This document shows positions 43,164 through 55,652 of a DNA stretch of 64,000 nucleotides, piece by piece (within the stretch, counting starts at the first letter, position 1; every line of letters begins with the position of its first letter). This DNA is from Tetraselmis striata. Its lineage: Eukaryota > Chlorophyta > Chlorodendrophyceae > Chlorodendrales > Chlorodendraceae. Under the pieces are notes generated by a model. The model made no database searches, was not told where the DNA came from, and saw only the letters and a list, made by a program, of their open reading frames with translations. Location of the stretch: assembly GCA_006384855.1 (NCBI GenBank), contig VCJN01000908.1, positions 118,876-182,875 of the forward strand, in the 5' to 3' direction. Made by a program: the position numbers and the translations under genes.

Positions 43164-43914
43164 AGCGCAAACAAGCAAGCCCCGCGGGGGGGGGGGGGGG
43201 GGGGGACACTCCAGCTATACAGCGAATTGGGGTATGGGGATGCGCTGTCGCACCGGCCAAAACCCACGCGTCCAACACCAAAGCGTGTCCGGCTCGCGAC
43301 TCTCTGACAGTCCACGACATGTCCAAGCAAGGCGGAAACGGTGACAGTATGTATGCTGAATGGGATCGCCGTACACAGGTCACATGCTAGAAGGCAGGGT
43401 GCAGCTACTTAACCTGGAAGTATACATGGCGGGCTCTATATTTCGGCTACATCAAACGGAGCTGTCGCCTCCGTTTGATGTCGCCTGTCGCCTGTACTAC
43501 CAACGCCAGCCAGGTCGGAGATGTTCAGCCACATCTGCAGGCGTGCAGTATTCCGAAGTCAATCCGTGGCAGTCTTCGCCTGACACCGTACACACCGGTA
43601 CTGCATCAGTACTGTTGCAATCGACCGGTTTCCTTCCTTGTGCCGATTTGCTGCGGGCACACCGGTATATACAACGCGGCTACGGGTAACCGAGCACATT
43701 GCAGACGTACAATAAAATCAGGATGTAATACAAATGTATTATATCTAGCGTCAAATAAAACGCAGACCCCCTGGCTACTGCTTATAACTGCACGGAGAAC
43801 GAGCTGTGTTCCTGACACAGACTGTACTTCCGGCCGCCGCAGAACATTCAAGGCGCGGTGGCGCACATCAACGAGATCCTGGAGGAGCTGCGCTACCTCG
43901 GGCAGGACGACTGA
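40663..43914 (+). CDS. REX1-B homologue (DNA-repair-associated)
   Basis: Model: exons 40663-40784, 41357-41525, 41751-41786, 41977-42360, 43843-43914; 260 residues. The REX1B family is named after the Chlamydomonas REX1 locus, required for excision repair of UV damage. Helical core in order: [94 protein letters not shown] and a last exon [17 protein letters not shown]. The spacing EK-KL-x-TA-LHVLKKA and [10 protein letters not shown] at the end fit the family. Exon 4 carries five in-frame 15-bp repeats (QPGSV) in a Pro-rich insert; part of this insert could instead be an unspliced intron. Intron 4 is ~1.48 kb and packed with simple repeats. TGTAA follows at 43,968. Confidence 0.8.
42154..42228 (+). 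repeat. 15-bp coding minisatellite in the REX1-B gene
   Basis: Five tandem copies of CAGCCTGGGTCAGTC, the first four identical and the fifth with two changes. In frame it gives repeated QPGSV. Confidence 0.95.
42642..42787 (+). repeat. (GT)n tract followed by poly-G
   Basis: About 105 bases of GT repeat with a few CT interruptions, then GAGCTGCGGGGGGGC and a long G run, all inside REX1-B intron 4. Confidence 0.95.
43093..43204 (+). repeat. (GT)n, (GA)n and poly-G simple repeats
   Basis: Short GT repeat, then about 20 GA units (43,120-43,160) and a G run (about 43,186-43,205), still within REX1-B intron 4. Confidence 0.95.
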
Positions 43915-43967
43915 CGCCGCCCGCAGCGGCGGGGACCAGCCCAGCGGCGGGCCATCAGCCGCGCCGC

Positions 43968-43972
43968 TGTAA
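43968..43972 (+). terminator. TGTAA poly(A) signal of the REX1-B gene
   Basis: TGTAA 54 bases after the TGA stop codon. Confidence 0.55.
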
Positions 43973-44128
43973 TGCAATGCCGCCTTCGGCCCTGCCTGCC
44001 TGGCCCTCTCCCCCGCTCGGCCCACAGCCTCCGCAGGCGTCAGGGCGGCACTCTGATGTCCGCCATGCCGTGTGGGCGCAAAGCCCAGCGCGGTACCCGC
44101 CGGCGACCAACAACCTAATTGCCCCAAA

Positions 44129-44176
44129 GGGGCAGCTGGGCGAGCGGCGGGCAGAGGTGAGCGGGGCCATGCCCTC
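44129..44176 (+). repeat. Inverted duplicate of a coiled-coil exon/intron junction
   Basis: GGGGCAGCTGG(G)CGAG-GGCGGGCAGAGGTGAGCGG-GCCATGCC on the plus strand matches the minus-strand junction of exon 18 of the neighbouring coiled-coil gene (44,966-45,014, reading QLAEWRAE then the donor GTGAGC). About 45 bases with a few mismatches, in opposite orientation, in the spacer between the two converging genes. Confidence 0.8.
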
Positions 44177-44604
44177 CCCCCCCTTCTCCTTGCATCCGGG
44201 TCCGTCAATGATATGGAATATGATGGCGATTGTTAAAAAGTAATAACTATATATATGTTAGCCTGATTGCTCAGGGTGGCGCGCGGATGGGTAGGCGCAG
44301 AGCTGCCTGTAGGGCCTGCACCATTGACCCGCGTCAAGAGCTGCCGCTTGCCATCGCTGCGACGCCGGGAGTGACAGCCATATCCAGCAACTACTCAGCG
44401 CAACAGCGAGGCATGTGTCCGCGTCTGCGGTCGGCTTTAGGCCAAAGCTGCTGCGGCAATGGATGCGCTACTCCATGCCATTCCGGCACCGCGGACTCTG
44501 GCTTGTGCGGCAGAGAGCGGTGGGTCGTCGGATAGGGGGCACCTCCTGCTGGTGCCCGAGGCGTCTCAAGTGTGGATGTTTCGCGGCCATACGGCACCCC
44601 CAGC

Positions 44605-47600
44605 CTAGTTGCCGCCGCCCACGCGGTCCTCGATCTGCGCTTTCATCTCCTGGAAAACCTGCAGTGCGCGCGCCGCGTGGGTGCACATTGTCAATGCACA
44701 GCACAGCGCGGCATGGCGAGCGGCATCACACCGCCCACGGGCATCCGTCTCCCGGTGCCAAACCGACAAGCAATGGCGGCATCACTACATACGACCCCAA
44801 CACGTGCCGCAGCACTGTCTTGCCATCCAATTTCCGGGAGCCGGCGTGGTATTATGCGTCTTAGCGTCGGAGCCTGCTGTCCGGAGCCCGATGTTCGGAC
44901 CATCAGTCTCCCTTGCAAGTGTTGGGAACCGAGCATGTGTGCATGTGTGTCCCCAGGGGGGCGGGGGGCAGAGGCATGGCGCCGCTCACCTCTGCCCGCC
45001 ACTCGGCCAGCTGCCCCTCGACCTCCTCCGTGATCGTCCCCCGCAGCGAGCTCTCCAGCGCCGCGGCCGCCTCCTCCGCCACCTTGAGCCGCTCCTCCAG
45101 CTCGCCCAGGCCGCCCTCCACGCCCTCCAGCAGATCGTTCTGCACCTCCTTGCCCGCCTCGAGCTCCATCAGAATGTCCTGCCGCAGAAGGTCGACGACC
45201 GCCTCCGCCTGCACCGCCCCGTGACAGGCCGCGTCAGCCCCGCTGCACCTCGCTTGTGACACACCGCGGGCCAGGCCGCGGGTGCACGCCGGCCACAACT
45301 GCGGGGATGTCTCACCTGAGCGCGGTTGACCAGCTGCTCGCTGTCGGCAAAGTCCCGAAGCGTTTGCCCCACGCTGTCTGCCGTGATAGCCTTCGCCTCC
45401 AGCGCCCCCAGCCGCTCGCCCTGCCGCGCCAGCGCGGCCGCCTGCTCGCCCGTTGCCGCCTGCCGCCATCACGCAGCGCAGCGCTCAGCACCCGGGGCCG
45501 CGGGGAGCCACGGGCCGGTCGGCGTGTGTGATTGGGCCGGCCCACCGCCCCGCCAGGGGTGCGCAGGCGTTGCGCACGGCGCAGCGGATTCCCGGTGGTG
45601 GCGCCCCACCTGCAGGCGCCTCAGCTCCTCCGGCTCAGCGGCAGCCGATGGTGCCTTCTCAGCCGGAGGTACTGCCGCCGCCGCCGACACAGACTCCATC
45701 TTGCTGCGCAGCTCTGCCAGCGCCGCCTGGTGCTCCTACCAACAGAGAGGAGCCCCGATGCCGGTGCTCAGCGACACCTCACTGCATGACTGCGGGGAAA
45801 GGACCGGAGAGGGGGGAGTGGGGAGTCATGCGGCAGGAGTCCCGGGTTCTTGCTGCCACACCTCGAGCTGGCCCTTCATGACCGTCACGGCACCGGGCAG
45901 CGCCGCCACAGCTTCCAGCGTGGCCCGCGAGCCGCTCACGGATGCCCTCTCCGCGCCGCCCGCCGCCTGCTCGCTGGCCTTCAGGCCCTGCACCTCCGCC
46001 TCGAGGGCGCTGCCGTTGCCGGGGGGAGGGCCCAGTCCGAGCGATCAGAGCACGCATGACCGGACCTCAGCTGAGCTTGCTGTGACGATTGCGGCCAGAC
46101 AATCGCGCGCTGCCAACGTGTGTGAGTTCGCAAGGAGCGATAATGGAAAACGACCCCTCCTATCTTGATGTGGCAATGGCGTCGTTTCACGCCATGGGGG
46201 GCCGAAGAACACGTTTCTCATGTCTACGCTTGGCGCGCTGGCAGATTGATGAGAGGGAGGAAGAGGGAGGCATGTTGACGAGAATCAAAGCACCGTGTTC
46301 ACCAGGGGCGTGGCGGGGCGCCGCATGGGTGTCCGTCTCACCCGGCCCTCATCACCAGCTCCTCCAGCTGCCGGGTGGCCGCATGCGCGCGCGCCTCGGC
46401 CTCCTTCACGCGGCCCTCCGCCGCCGCCTCGAGCGCAGCCACGTCCCGGCCGAGCCGCTCGTTCAGCTGGCCCACCTGCGCGGTGGCCACCTGCAGCGCC
46501 GACTCCGCCATGGCGCCCGCCTGCTGCTGCGCCTGGCGCAGCTCCCCCAGCTCGCCCTCCACCCCGCCCAGCCGGCCGCTCACCGCCGCCATCCCTTGCG
46601 CCAGCCCCTCCACTCGCGCGGCCAGCTCTGGCGCCAGCGCCCCCGCCGCGCTGGTGCCTTGCTGCGCTTGGGCGTCCAGCTCCTCCAGCCGCGCCTGCAC
46701 AGCCTCCATGTGCGCCGCCACCTCCTTGTCCGCCCCGCGCCGCCCGGCCGCCTCCGCCTCCAGCGGCCCCAGCCGGGCCTCCAGCTCGCTCAGCGTCTCC
46801 TCGATCCCCTCCAGCAGCTCGTTCTGGTTGGACGTGCCCGCCTCCAGGTCCGTCGCCACCCCGGCGCGCAGCGCCCCCATCTGGTTCCACACCTGCACGA
46901 GCCGCGTCAGCCATCCGAGCCAGGGACGACGGCCAAGCGGCCCCGGCACGCACTCGTACCCACTGCTGCCACAGAGAGCTGGCAGTGTGTCTGCACGGGT
47001 GCCAGCGCGGTCCGAGGAATTCCAGCAGTAATGAAAGTTGTCGGTTTCGTTGGGTACGTGTCTGGCGATGTCGTCCCAAACACACAACAGAAAGCAAGAT
47101 AACCCGGTGAATGATAACCTCTGGTGCACTCTCTACAACGGCCGCCCCACTTGTAGGGTGGAGAGACCTGGCGCCAGCTCTATTCTAGCACAAACATAAT
47201 ACCGTTGACAGATAAGTGTACACATTATTCCTTGCCGAGTTTGCGCTCAAGAGCCGAGGACATTCTACCAAAGCTGAGAACACGAGACCTATCGCCCCCC
47301 TGGGCGAAAAGTGTTTGGTATCAACCCGTGTCACCAGCGCTTTCGCGCATGATGTCAGCTATGGGCTGCGCGCCCACCTGCCGGACAGCCGCGCGCAGCT
47401 CCTCCAGCTCCTCGGCATCCGGCGGCGCCGGCCGCCCAACGAGCTCCGCCAGCCGGGCAGAGAGCGCATTGACCTGCCCCTCCGCGGCCGCCAGCCGGCC
47501 CTCCACTCCCGCGAGGCGCTCGTCATGCCGGGCGCCCACGGCGTCGGCGCCCGCTTTGGCCGCCGCCTCCACCGCCGCCTTGACCGCCTCCGCGCCGCCC

Positions 47601-50600
47601 TCCAGCCCAGCCACCCGCCCCGACAGCTCCTCCAGTCTGCCCCCCGCTGCGGACGCCGACGCCTCCATGGCCCCAACCCGCCCGGACAGCTCCCCCGCGC
47701 GGCTCTCTGCCGCCTCCTGCGCCCCCAGCACTGCAGTCACGAGCTCCATCTGCCGGCAGCGGGGACGGGGGTCATTCCCACCGGCAGCCAGCCACTGCGC
47801 CAATGGCCATCCAGGCGGCTGCCAACTTGTATAGTTTAGATTCATTGTGACGTACCCAGCCCATCCGCGGACATAAGTAAACACACAAGGAAAGCAGCAC
47901 AAGGCATGCGGCAACAACACATGCAGCGATGGAACTATACACGACCATCATCGCGCTATACCATATCTTGTAGATCACAGGGCTCAAATAAGGGGCGTCC
48001 CGACAAACCACCAGTCAGCCAGCGAGTCATTCAGCGCTACACTCCTCCTCCTGATATATTTCGCTTGATGAAATTACGCCTCATCATAGACGACGGGCTG
48101 CACAAGTGGCGGACCTCAGGGCCCAAGGCACTGGATTTGGAGTCCTCTTTTTTTCGTAGCCTTGTCTACTCGCCAGATTCATATAAAGTCAAGGCCAGTC
48201 GGCATTTTATGGCCATACCCCCCCCCCCCCCCCCCCCCCTCCCCCCCCCCCCCCCCCCCCCGCCCACACACACACACACACAATATAATATACTAAGAAT
48301 GCATATATATGGGTTTTACACATACACTTATATACATATACATAGATGTCTATATATCTGTGTATGTATATTATGCTTTAGATTTCTGTGGGCTCAAGCC
48401 AGTCACCGCACTCACCTTCATTGCGTCCTTGGCTCCCTCCATTGCCGCCACCCTGTCCGCCAGCTCCCCCACCAACGCCGTTGAGCCGCCCTCCCCGCCT
48501 TCCACCGCCCCCAGCCGTCCAGCCAGCTCGCCCAAGCGATCCTCCACCGCCTCCACCGCCGCCAGGCACTCGGCCCGCACCCCCGCGGCGCCAGCGCCGC
48601 CCTCCACAGCAAGCAGGCGCGACGCCAGCTCGCCCAGCTTCCCCTCCGTCGACTCCTTGGAGCCCCCCACCGCGGCCATGCACTCTGCGCGGACGTCTGA
48701 CGCCGCGGCAGCCGCGGCCGCGGCGCTATCCTCCACAGCCGCCACGCGCGCCGTGAGCTCCGCGAGCTGGCCGTCGGACAGCTTGGAGCCGGCCTCCGCC
48801 GAGGCCCGTAGGTCCGCCACCGCCGCCTGCACGCCAGGGAGGCCGTCCACGGTGGCCTGCAGCCCGGCCACGCAGGCGGCCAGGCTGGCGCAGCGCTCGC
48901 CAACGGCGTCCACCGCCGCCCCGAGCGCCGCCTCCCGCACGCCCGCGTCCGCCTCGGCGTCGGCGACCCTGGCGCCCAGCGCGGCCGACGCGGCGCCCAG
49001 CTCCTCGCGCAGCCCCGCCAGTCCACCCATCTGCTCCGTCAGGCCGCTGAGCCGCCCCTCCAGGCCGCCCAGCCGCCCCCCCAGCTCCTCGCGAACCTGC
49101 AGCCCAGCCCAGGCAACAATCAGCAACCGGAATGCAGACGCCCGGCATGCTACCACTGCCTCTGCCTGTGCCCGCAGAGAATGCCCGAGGCGGCATTCCC
49201 CTGCAAACCTAGATAACCATAGGTCGTAGTTACCATCATACCTCATGTTATACATAACGACATCATCCTAGGTTTGGTTTCCTCATTCCTAGTTCCGGGT
49301 GCCGGCGCACTTATAAGAAACTGGTTATATATTAAGAGACTTTCCAGGGGTGCGCGACGGCGGCTTCTTAGTATCGTAGCATGTTCGTTATTCACTCGTT
49401 TGGTTTTAGGTGGGTAAAAGGCTTGCTTGTGCAAAATAAAGCATGCTTCTTAGGCAGTGTGTCGGCGCCTGTTGTATAGGTACGGTAGTATACTGTTGTA
49501 TACTATTAGCGCGCTTGGTGGCGGTGCAGCTAGCAAGGTCAGCACAGTCTGCGCCCAGTGCACATCCGCCTCGTCATGCTGCCGGCAAAATGACGGCTCT
49601 GACGGCTCGATGACAACCCACTCGCGCCTCCAATTCCAGTACGCGCTCATTCATGCAGGTCTCGGCAGGCAGGCGGTCGGGCGAGCGGTCGGACGGGCTC
49701 CACCTGCGCCGAGCCGCTCTCCGCCACAGCGCTCAGCGCCGCCATTTCCTCCGCCACCGCCAGCCTGGCGCTCTCGCTCGCCTCCAGCAGGCGCTGCAAC
49801 TCCGCCTCCAGGCCAGCCAGCCGCTCCTGCAGGGCCGCCTCTGCGGCCGCGGACGCCGCCGACGCCGCGGACGCCGCCTGCGCCGCCTCTGAGCGCAGCG
49901 CGGCTGCCGTTGCAGCGAGCTCGGTGCCGAGGGCGGCGCCATCCTCCTTGTTGGCCTCCTGCAGGTCGCAGTGCATAGGCAGCGCATGAGAAAGCTGCCC
50001 GTTCCCAGCCAGCGACTAGTAACATCGCGGCTGTGGAAATCTGTGGGCAGCAGCACGGCACGGCACCAAGGCAACGTCTCATGCGTTGTGCAAGGTGAGC
50101 GATGCAATGGCGAGGAGCACGATAGATCTCTAGGGGATGCAGGCACCCAGGCATTGCGGGTCACTGCGTTCCCGAGGTCGTACCACAGCGCCGTTGACGT
50201 CGGCCCGTAGGGCGTCCAGCTCCGACTCGAGGCGCTCCGTCAGGTCCACCAAGTCGGTGGTCAGGCGGTCCACGCCCACCTCGCGCGCCTCTACCTCCTG
50301 CTCCAGCACCTCCATCACCCGGGCCATCCGCTCCTCGGCGTCAGTCGCCACCTTGGCGCGCAGCGCCTCGCTTGCGGCACCGAGGCCCTCAATCTTGGCG
50401 CCCGCCTCTTCCAGCAGCTCGAACAGCTGGTCAACCTCGTCGCGGAGAGCCCCCTCCAGCGAGGCCTCGATGGCCTGCGTGCGGGAGGTGGTGTTGCCCA
50501 GCTCCTCCACCACACCCTCCAGCATCTCATCCAGCGCTGTCTGCAGTCCCGCGATCTCTTCGTTCGCTGCTGCGCTGCGGCGCACCTGTCAAGCAGGTCA

Positions 50601-53600
50601 GCGGGGTCAGGCGCTGAGCCAACAAAGGAGACACCCCAGGGCAAACCACGCCCTCGCTGCTTGCCAATGGAACGCAGGCCTCCAGGAGGGGAGGACTCGC
50701 TCATCGGGCATCAAGGGCAGCCACGTTTCGGCAGCGCACCATCTCGCCGGCCACGTGCTGCAGCAGCCCGATGTCTTCGGTGCGCTGCTTGGCCAGCTCT
50801 GTCAGCTGGCCCTGTACCTCCTCCTGAAACACCGCGGCATCCTCCTCAATCGCTTCCAGCGCATCGGTGAGGTCAGCCTCCGCGGCTGCCTGCACGTTGC
50901 GCAGCTCCCCGCGGAACTCGGCGCCCAGCGAGTCCCGGATAACGTCCCAGCCGCCGTCCAGCTGCGCCAGCATGTCCTCCTTGAGCACCACCTCGCCCAG
51001 GACCTGGTTCACAACCGCTTCCTCGACCTCGTCCCGCAGCTCCGCGACCGCATCCGTCACCAGGCCCTCGTACGAACGCACCCCTGCCTCCAGGTCCGTC
51101 TGTCGCGCATACAGTTTGCGCTCCGCCGACAGCAGCACCTCCAGTTTGCGCTCCATGCGCTGCAGCCGCTCCTCGATGCTGCTGGAGAGCGCCTTGGCCT
51201 GCTCGCGGGACTCCGCCTTCAGGTTGTTCATCGCCTCCTTCAGCTTGTTGGTGGCCGACATGCGCGAGCGGATCTCCATGCGCACCACCTGCGGAGGGCC
51301 GATGAAGCGGATGCCACATCGGACTATTCTCAAACCAAAACAGAGCTCGAGGCTCATTCCGTCCAGTATATATTGGTTCATGAGGACTGTGCACCAATGC
51401 AGTGAAGGTCGACAACACTTTTATGAATACTTGACACAGGATGCTGATGCTGCAAGCAGGGGCTATCAGGCAGCTGCTCCTACAACAGCCTTGGCTGCTC
51501 TCCCCTTCTATGGTCCATAAAGCGAGACAATGGGAGGAGCCAAGGGGGCTCCATTGGATGACGGGCGCCGCTTACCTCCTCAAGACCCAGCCGCTCCCGG
51601 TCCAGCTGCTCCTCCATGTCTCGGGTATAGCCTCGGATCTTGGAGAGCGCCTCCTGCAGCTGCTCCCGCAGCCGGCTCTCGCGGTCCTGCTGCTCCCGCC
51701 GGCTGCGCGCGACAAGCGTGGTGAACTCTTCGTTGCCCTGCTGGACTAGCTTCACAAGCGCCTCCTCGCCGTCCTCTTGCTTGGCCAGCAGGTCACGAAC
51801 TGTGCGCTCCATGACCATCATGCGTTCCAGACCGGCCTTCTTCTCCTTGGCAACACCCTGAGCACAGCATCCACGGCGAGGCAGCACAAGACAGTAAAGA
51901 GACTTCTAATATCTATATTACTGTATATGCATATAAGATACATATTACACTATTATCATACATGTGATTAATATAATAATAAATATATACACCTATATTG
52001 AAACATATATACACGAGCAAGTATATATATGCATAATGTGAATATATACACCAGCCTACACATATTATATGTAGTGTATATTCATCTATATCAGCCTTAA
52101 GATCAATTCGCAATTCATTCCAGGTCTCTGGGAGGCCAGAGTGTGTACTACTACATATACTGGATGTCGCGCAAGGTAATTGCGCAAACTGCGACTGCAG
52201 GCGTTTCACGTCACAGCAGCACTGTGTTTAGCGGGCACCTTTGCTACAGAGGAGAGGCGCTCCTCGTCATCCGAAGTCTTTGCTGCCAGGCGCCCCTCCA
52301 CGCGCTCCTCCAAGTCCTCCCACCTCCGCAGCATGTCCTTACTGCGGGAGTCGATCAGTCCAATGGCGCGCTTCAGGATTTCCGCCTCCGCGGCAGCAAT
52401 CTTGCTCTCCACATCAATGGAGTGGACAGTGGCCAGCTTGTTCTCTCCTCGCCGCCTGATGTCGCCGTCGGAGATCTGCGCCTGCAGAGAGCTCACCTGA
52501 ATCCACACCAGCATTGTGTTCCTTCAGCAGCCACAAGCAGCCAACACCGTCCATTATTGAGTTATGTGCTAGCAGCTGGAACATCACAGCTCGCGCATAG
52601 CCTTCGCAAATGTTGCAGCTTTGAGCGGGGACAGCATGACATGTTTGGGTCTGCGAATGACAGGCGCGTAGCGACAGACGCGTGGCCCTACCAATGCCTG
52701 CACGTCTCCCAGCTCCTCTCGCAGGCTGCCGACCGCATCAGAGGCCATGCCGGCCTCCTGGTCGCGCATCTGGGCAGCATACATCTCGCTGTTGGCTACC
52801 CGGTCGCGCAACTGCTGGTAGGCCGACGCATTGTCGTCCAGGGCGCGTTTTGCCCGCTCCATATCCCGGCTTAGCTCCATCAGCTCTTGGCTCAGCGCCA
52901 CCTGCCGCCAATTGCGGGACCCAAATACAGCATTTGAAACAGTTACCCACTCCTTCCTGTCAGGAAACCATCAGGGGGGAAGCTCGAATTGGCAAGCGCG
53001 CTCGGGTACTAGTTGAACACTTCACTAAAAAGTCTTTGGCAGGGCTACTTATGACTGCCACAGAGTGCCGAGGGGGTGAGAGGGAGGGACACAGGTCTTC
53101 GGACATACAGCAGCACTGCGCCCGTGATGGCAAGGCACCGTCGGACTCTAGGTGCTGTTTCATCAGTGTATAAATAGCAGCTTGGAATTGCATGTCCATA
53201 CAGGCAGTGATGTTCCTTGATACCGTCTCTGTAGCATTCTGGATGCCTGAGCATGATATTGATGTTCTAGTTTCATAACCATGTATTCCAATAATGCCAC
53301 CAAGTAGGCCGAGTGCGAAACCATCCCTGCTAGTTTTTGGCTTCCAGGAGCAGCTTCAACAGCGGCGTCATGGTTATCGAGCCGGACTTACAGGTGCGCC
53401 ATGCATATTAGTGTGAGAACGCAGGAGTGGGAGCAAGATAGGTAGGTAGATAGGAAGGCAGATAGGTTGTGGACGGGCCAACACTGGCGCAGCCTCCCTA
53501 CTCAGCTGGATTCTTTGTTTATATTGCAATGGGCTCGCGGGTCTCACCTCACGGCGGCGGCCCTCCTCGCGCAGCGCCTGGTTGTGGTCATGTCGCGTGA

Positions 53601-55123
53601 CCTGCTCTGCAGACGAGGCATCCTTCTCGTAGGCGATCATGCCCTCCAGCCTCTCCACCAGCACCTTGGCTTCATGCGCCTCCCTGACGGACAACAGCCC
53701 GGAACTCTTGAGCCGCTGCTCTTATGGGAACTTATGCAATGCTGTGTACCGCTATTATATTGCTGATGCGTGTACACGGCTAAACAAGCTGCGGCCCTGG
53801 GACGAGAAAGCCTGCCTGTCTGTGCGGGTTCAGAGATTGCGTGCCGTCAGCACCGGGTGGCACAGGCCCCTGCCCGGCCCACCTCTCGGCATTTTCCAAC
53901 CGGAACTTGTGCTCTCGCAGCTCTGCGGCAGCTACTGACTTGGCATCCATTGCTGCCTGCATGCGGCCCTCCATATGCTTGTGGCGCTCCTTCTGCTCGG
54001 CCAATTCATGGCGCAGCGTGGACACCTCGCCCTGTGCCTCTGACAGCGCGGCCGCCATGCCAGACACCCGGTTGCCTAGCCTCTCTGTTCCCGATCCGGC
54101 GTTTCGCAGTGCCTGTGTGCCAGGCAGATGTGGAGTTGAAGCTCTTAGTGCAGAATTATCTGAGGTGCCCGGGTAATCTCACATTCATGATGGCTCGTAT
54201 ATTTCTTATTCAAGTTGGGGAACACGATGCCAAAAGGGTGTAATTGATGTGCGTGCAAGTAGGAAACACCCACCAGGACATAGCAAGCAACCAAATTTCT
54301 CGAATTTGTGATCAGTAGGGTGAGAGCAGTATGGGTGTTGCTAAGGGGATGGATGCCTACCAGAGCGGCTGTGTCTTCAGCACTGTGCGCCCGTGCCTCA
54401 AGCGCCGCCATGCGGGCATCTATGGCGGCCAACAACTCGTGCGGTATAACGGTCGGGGCACCATGCTGAAGCTGCAGTGGCTCAAGCTGCAATTGTCCTG
54501 CGGGAGACTTGTAGTCCATTGGCTGTAGACGAGGGGAGATGCATGGCAACAGTCTCGCTCAGCATTAATGTGCTTGCATAACGACTCAATTCAATGTGGG
54601 AGGACGCTATGAGCGTTCTGCGCCTGACCTACAACCTCATGTGTGCCGACCAGTGGTAAGAAGTCGATAATCTTGCAGCAGTAAAACATCAAAAGTCGAG
54701 TGAGCTCAGGCCAAGGTGCGCACCGGAAAGTCCAATGGGTGCCCAGCTTGGGATATCTCCACTTTGGGACTGAACGGGAGGGGGTTCAGCCGATTGGGTG
54801 ATTTGTTGCGTGGCATGTCCTCCGCCGCTGGTCGATAGGGCGATGGACCACCACCGCCACCAGGCATGCCACTGGGAGAGACGTTCACGTTGGCCAGCCC
54901 CACTGGCCGGTACAAGCCATCTACAGGAGCGGCACTGTAGGCGGCGTCTGCAGGTCCATGCAGCAAAAATCAGCCCTGTTGCATGACCGATAAGCAATGG
55001 CAATAAGCACTGGCGTGGAATGGAGGCAGAGACCCCACCGTCATATGCACCTCGCCGGCGGTGCACTGGTGTCGGCGGCTCCCAATGCAGCGCCTTCCAG
55101 GCAGAGTCCACCTGCCTTGCCAT
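44605..55123 (-). CDS. Giant coiled-coil protein, 1,691 residues, unrecognised family
   Basis: Nineteen exons on the minus strand: 55123-55051, 54947-54724, 54522-54361, 54112-53883, 53683-53548, 52901-52692, 52496-52239, 51857-51576, 51288-50740, 50585-50184, 49958-49704, 49096-48416, 47749-47378, 46892-46342, 46009-45862, 45735-45610, 45459-45316, 45208-44990, 44658-44605; total 5,076 bases. Residues 1-~150 are Pro/Gly/Ser-rich (MARQVDSAWKALHWEPPTP, SPSGMPGGGGGPSP) and probably disordered. Nearly all the rest is heptad-repeat helix: first charged coil (LENAEREAHEAKVLVERLEG, KEKKAGLERMMVMERTVRDL), then from ~930 a strongly Ala/Gly-biased coil (LGGLEGRLSGLTEQMGGLAG) and a short charged end (VFQEMKAQIEDRVGGGN). 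No motor, kinase or membrane segment was seen. Such proteins usually act as cytoskeletal, basal-body or flagellar scaffolds, which is an inference. The exon 4/5 junction is the least certain. Confidence 0.85.
48218..48261 (+). repeat. Long poly-C tract in an intron of the coiled-coil gene
   Basis: 22 C, one T, then 21 C, followed by a (CA)n stretch. In the gene's own sense it is poly-G, in the middle of the intron between exons 12 and 13. Confidence 0.95.
51900..52100. repeat. AT-rich microsatellite-like intron segment
   Basis: Imperfect ATAT/TATATAC repeats within the intron between exons 7 and 8 of the coiled-coil gene; no coding content. Confidence 0.7.
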
Positions 55124-55652
55124 GCCGGCCGCCTCTGCTGTGTATTGCCTCAGGCGTCACAACCCGTTGCTACCCCTCCCCTCCCTCTCTCGGCCCGTGT
55201 GCGTGGCCACTGCTGCACTGTTTCACCGTCCCGGCGCGCGCCGCGCGTGCTGGCAGTGTGAGGGTTCCAGCTACACTAGCTGCGGCGACTGACACCGGCC
55301 ATGCCGCCACCTTCGCCAGCAGCTGCACCGCAAGTAGTCGCGGATGTAACGGTGGACGATGTTGCAAGCCGCGGGACGCCTCGCCGGGGGCGCTGGCGAC
55401 AGGACAGACTGGGAAGCGGGCACGGACTCTTCGAGCGCAGTAGGAAGAACCAGCAACAGCGGAACGGCTTACGCGTCCCTTTCGATAGAATGTCTCATAC
55501 CGCCTGTCCGCCGCTGCTCATAGGCGCTGCGGGCGAGACGGGCCGCGTGATCAGCACGCAGTTCGGGGCTGTGGCCGTTTGCACGAGCGCATTAACGGGG
55601 AGCGCATGTGACAACAACGCGCCGGTTCCAGTGTTATAACAGTGATGAGTGA
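55124..55652. other. Upstream region of the coiled-coil gene
   Basis: The minus-strand start codon lies at 55,123, so this stretch should contain its promoter and 5' UTR. Open frames on both strands lack known motifs. Confidence 0.35.

Noticed and set aside
43450-43480. 12-bp perfect hairpin (CATCAAACGGAG, 7-base loop) in REX1-B intron 4
   Set aside because: A short stem in a repeat-filled intron; no terminator or RNA-gene context supports a function.
46285-47110. Long plus-strand frames opposite the coiled-coil gene
   Set aside because: High-GC codon bias keeps antisense frames open. The plus-strand products are Ala/Pro/Ser/Arg-biased without motifs, and the minus-strand exons join in phase.
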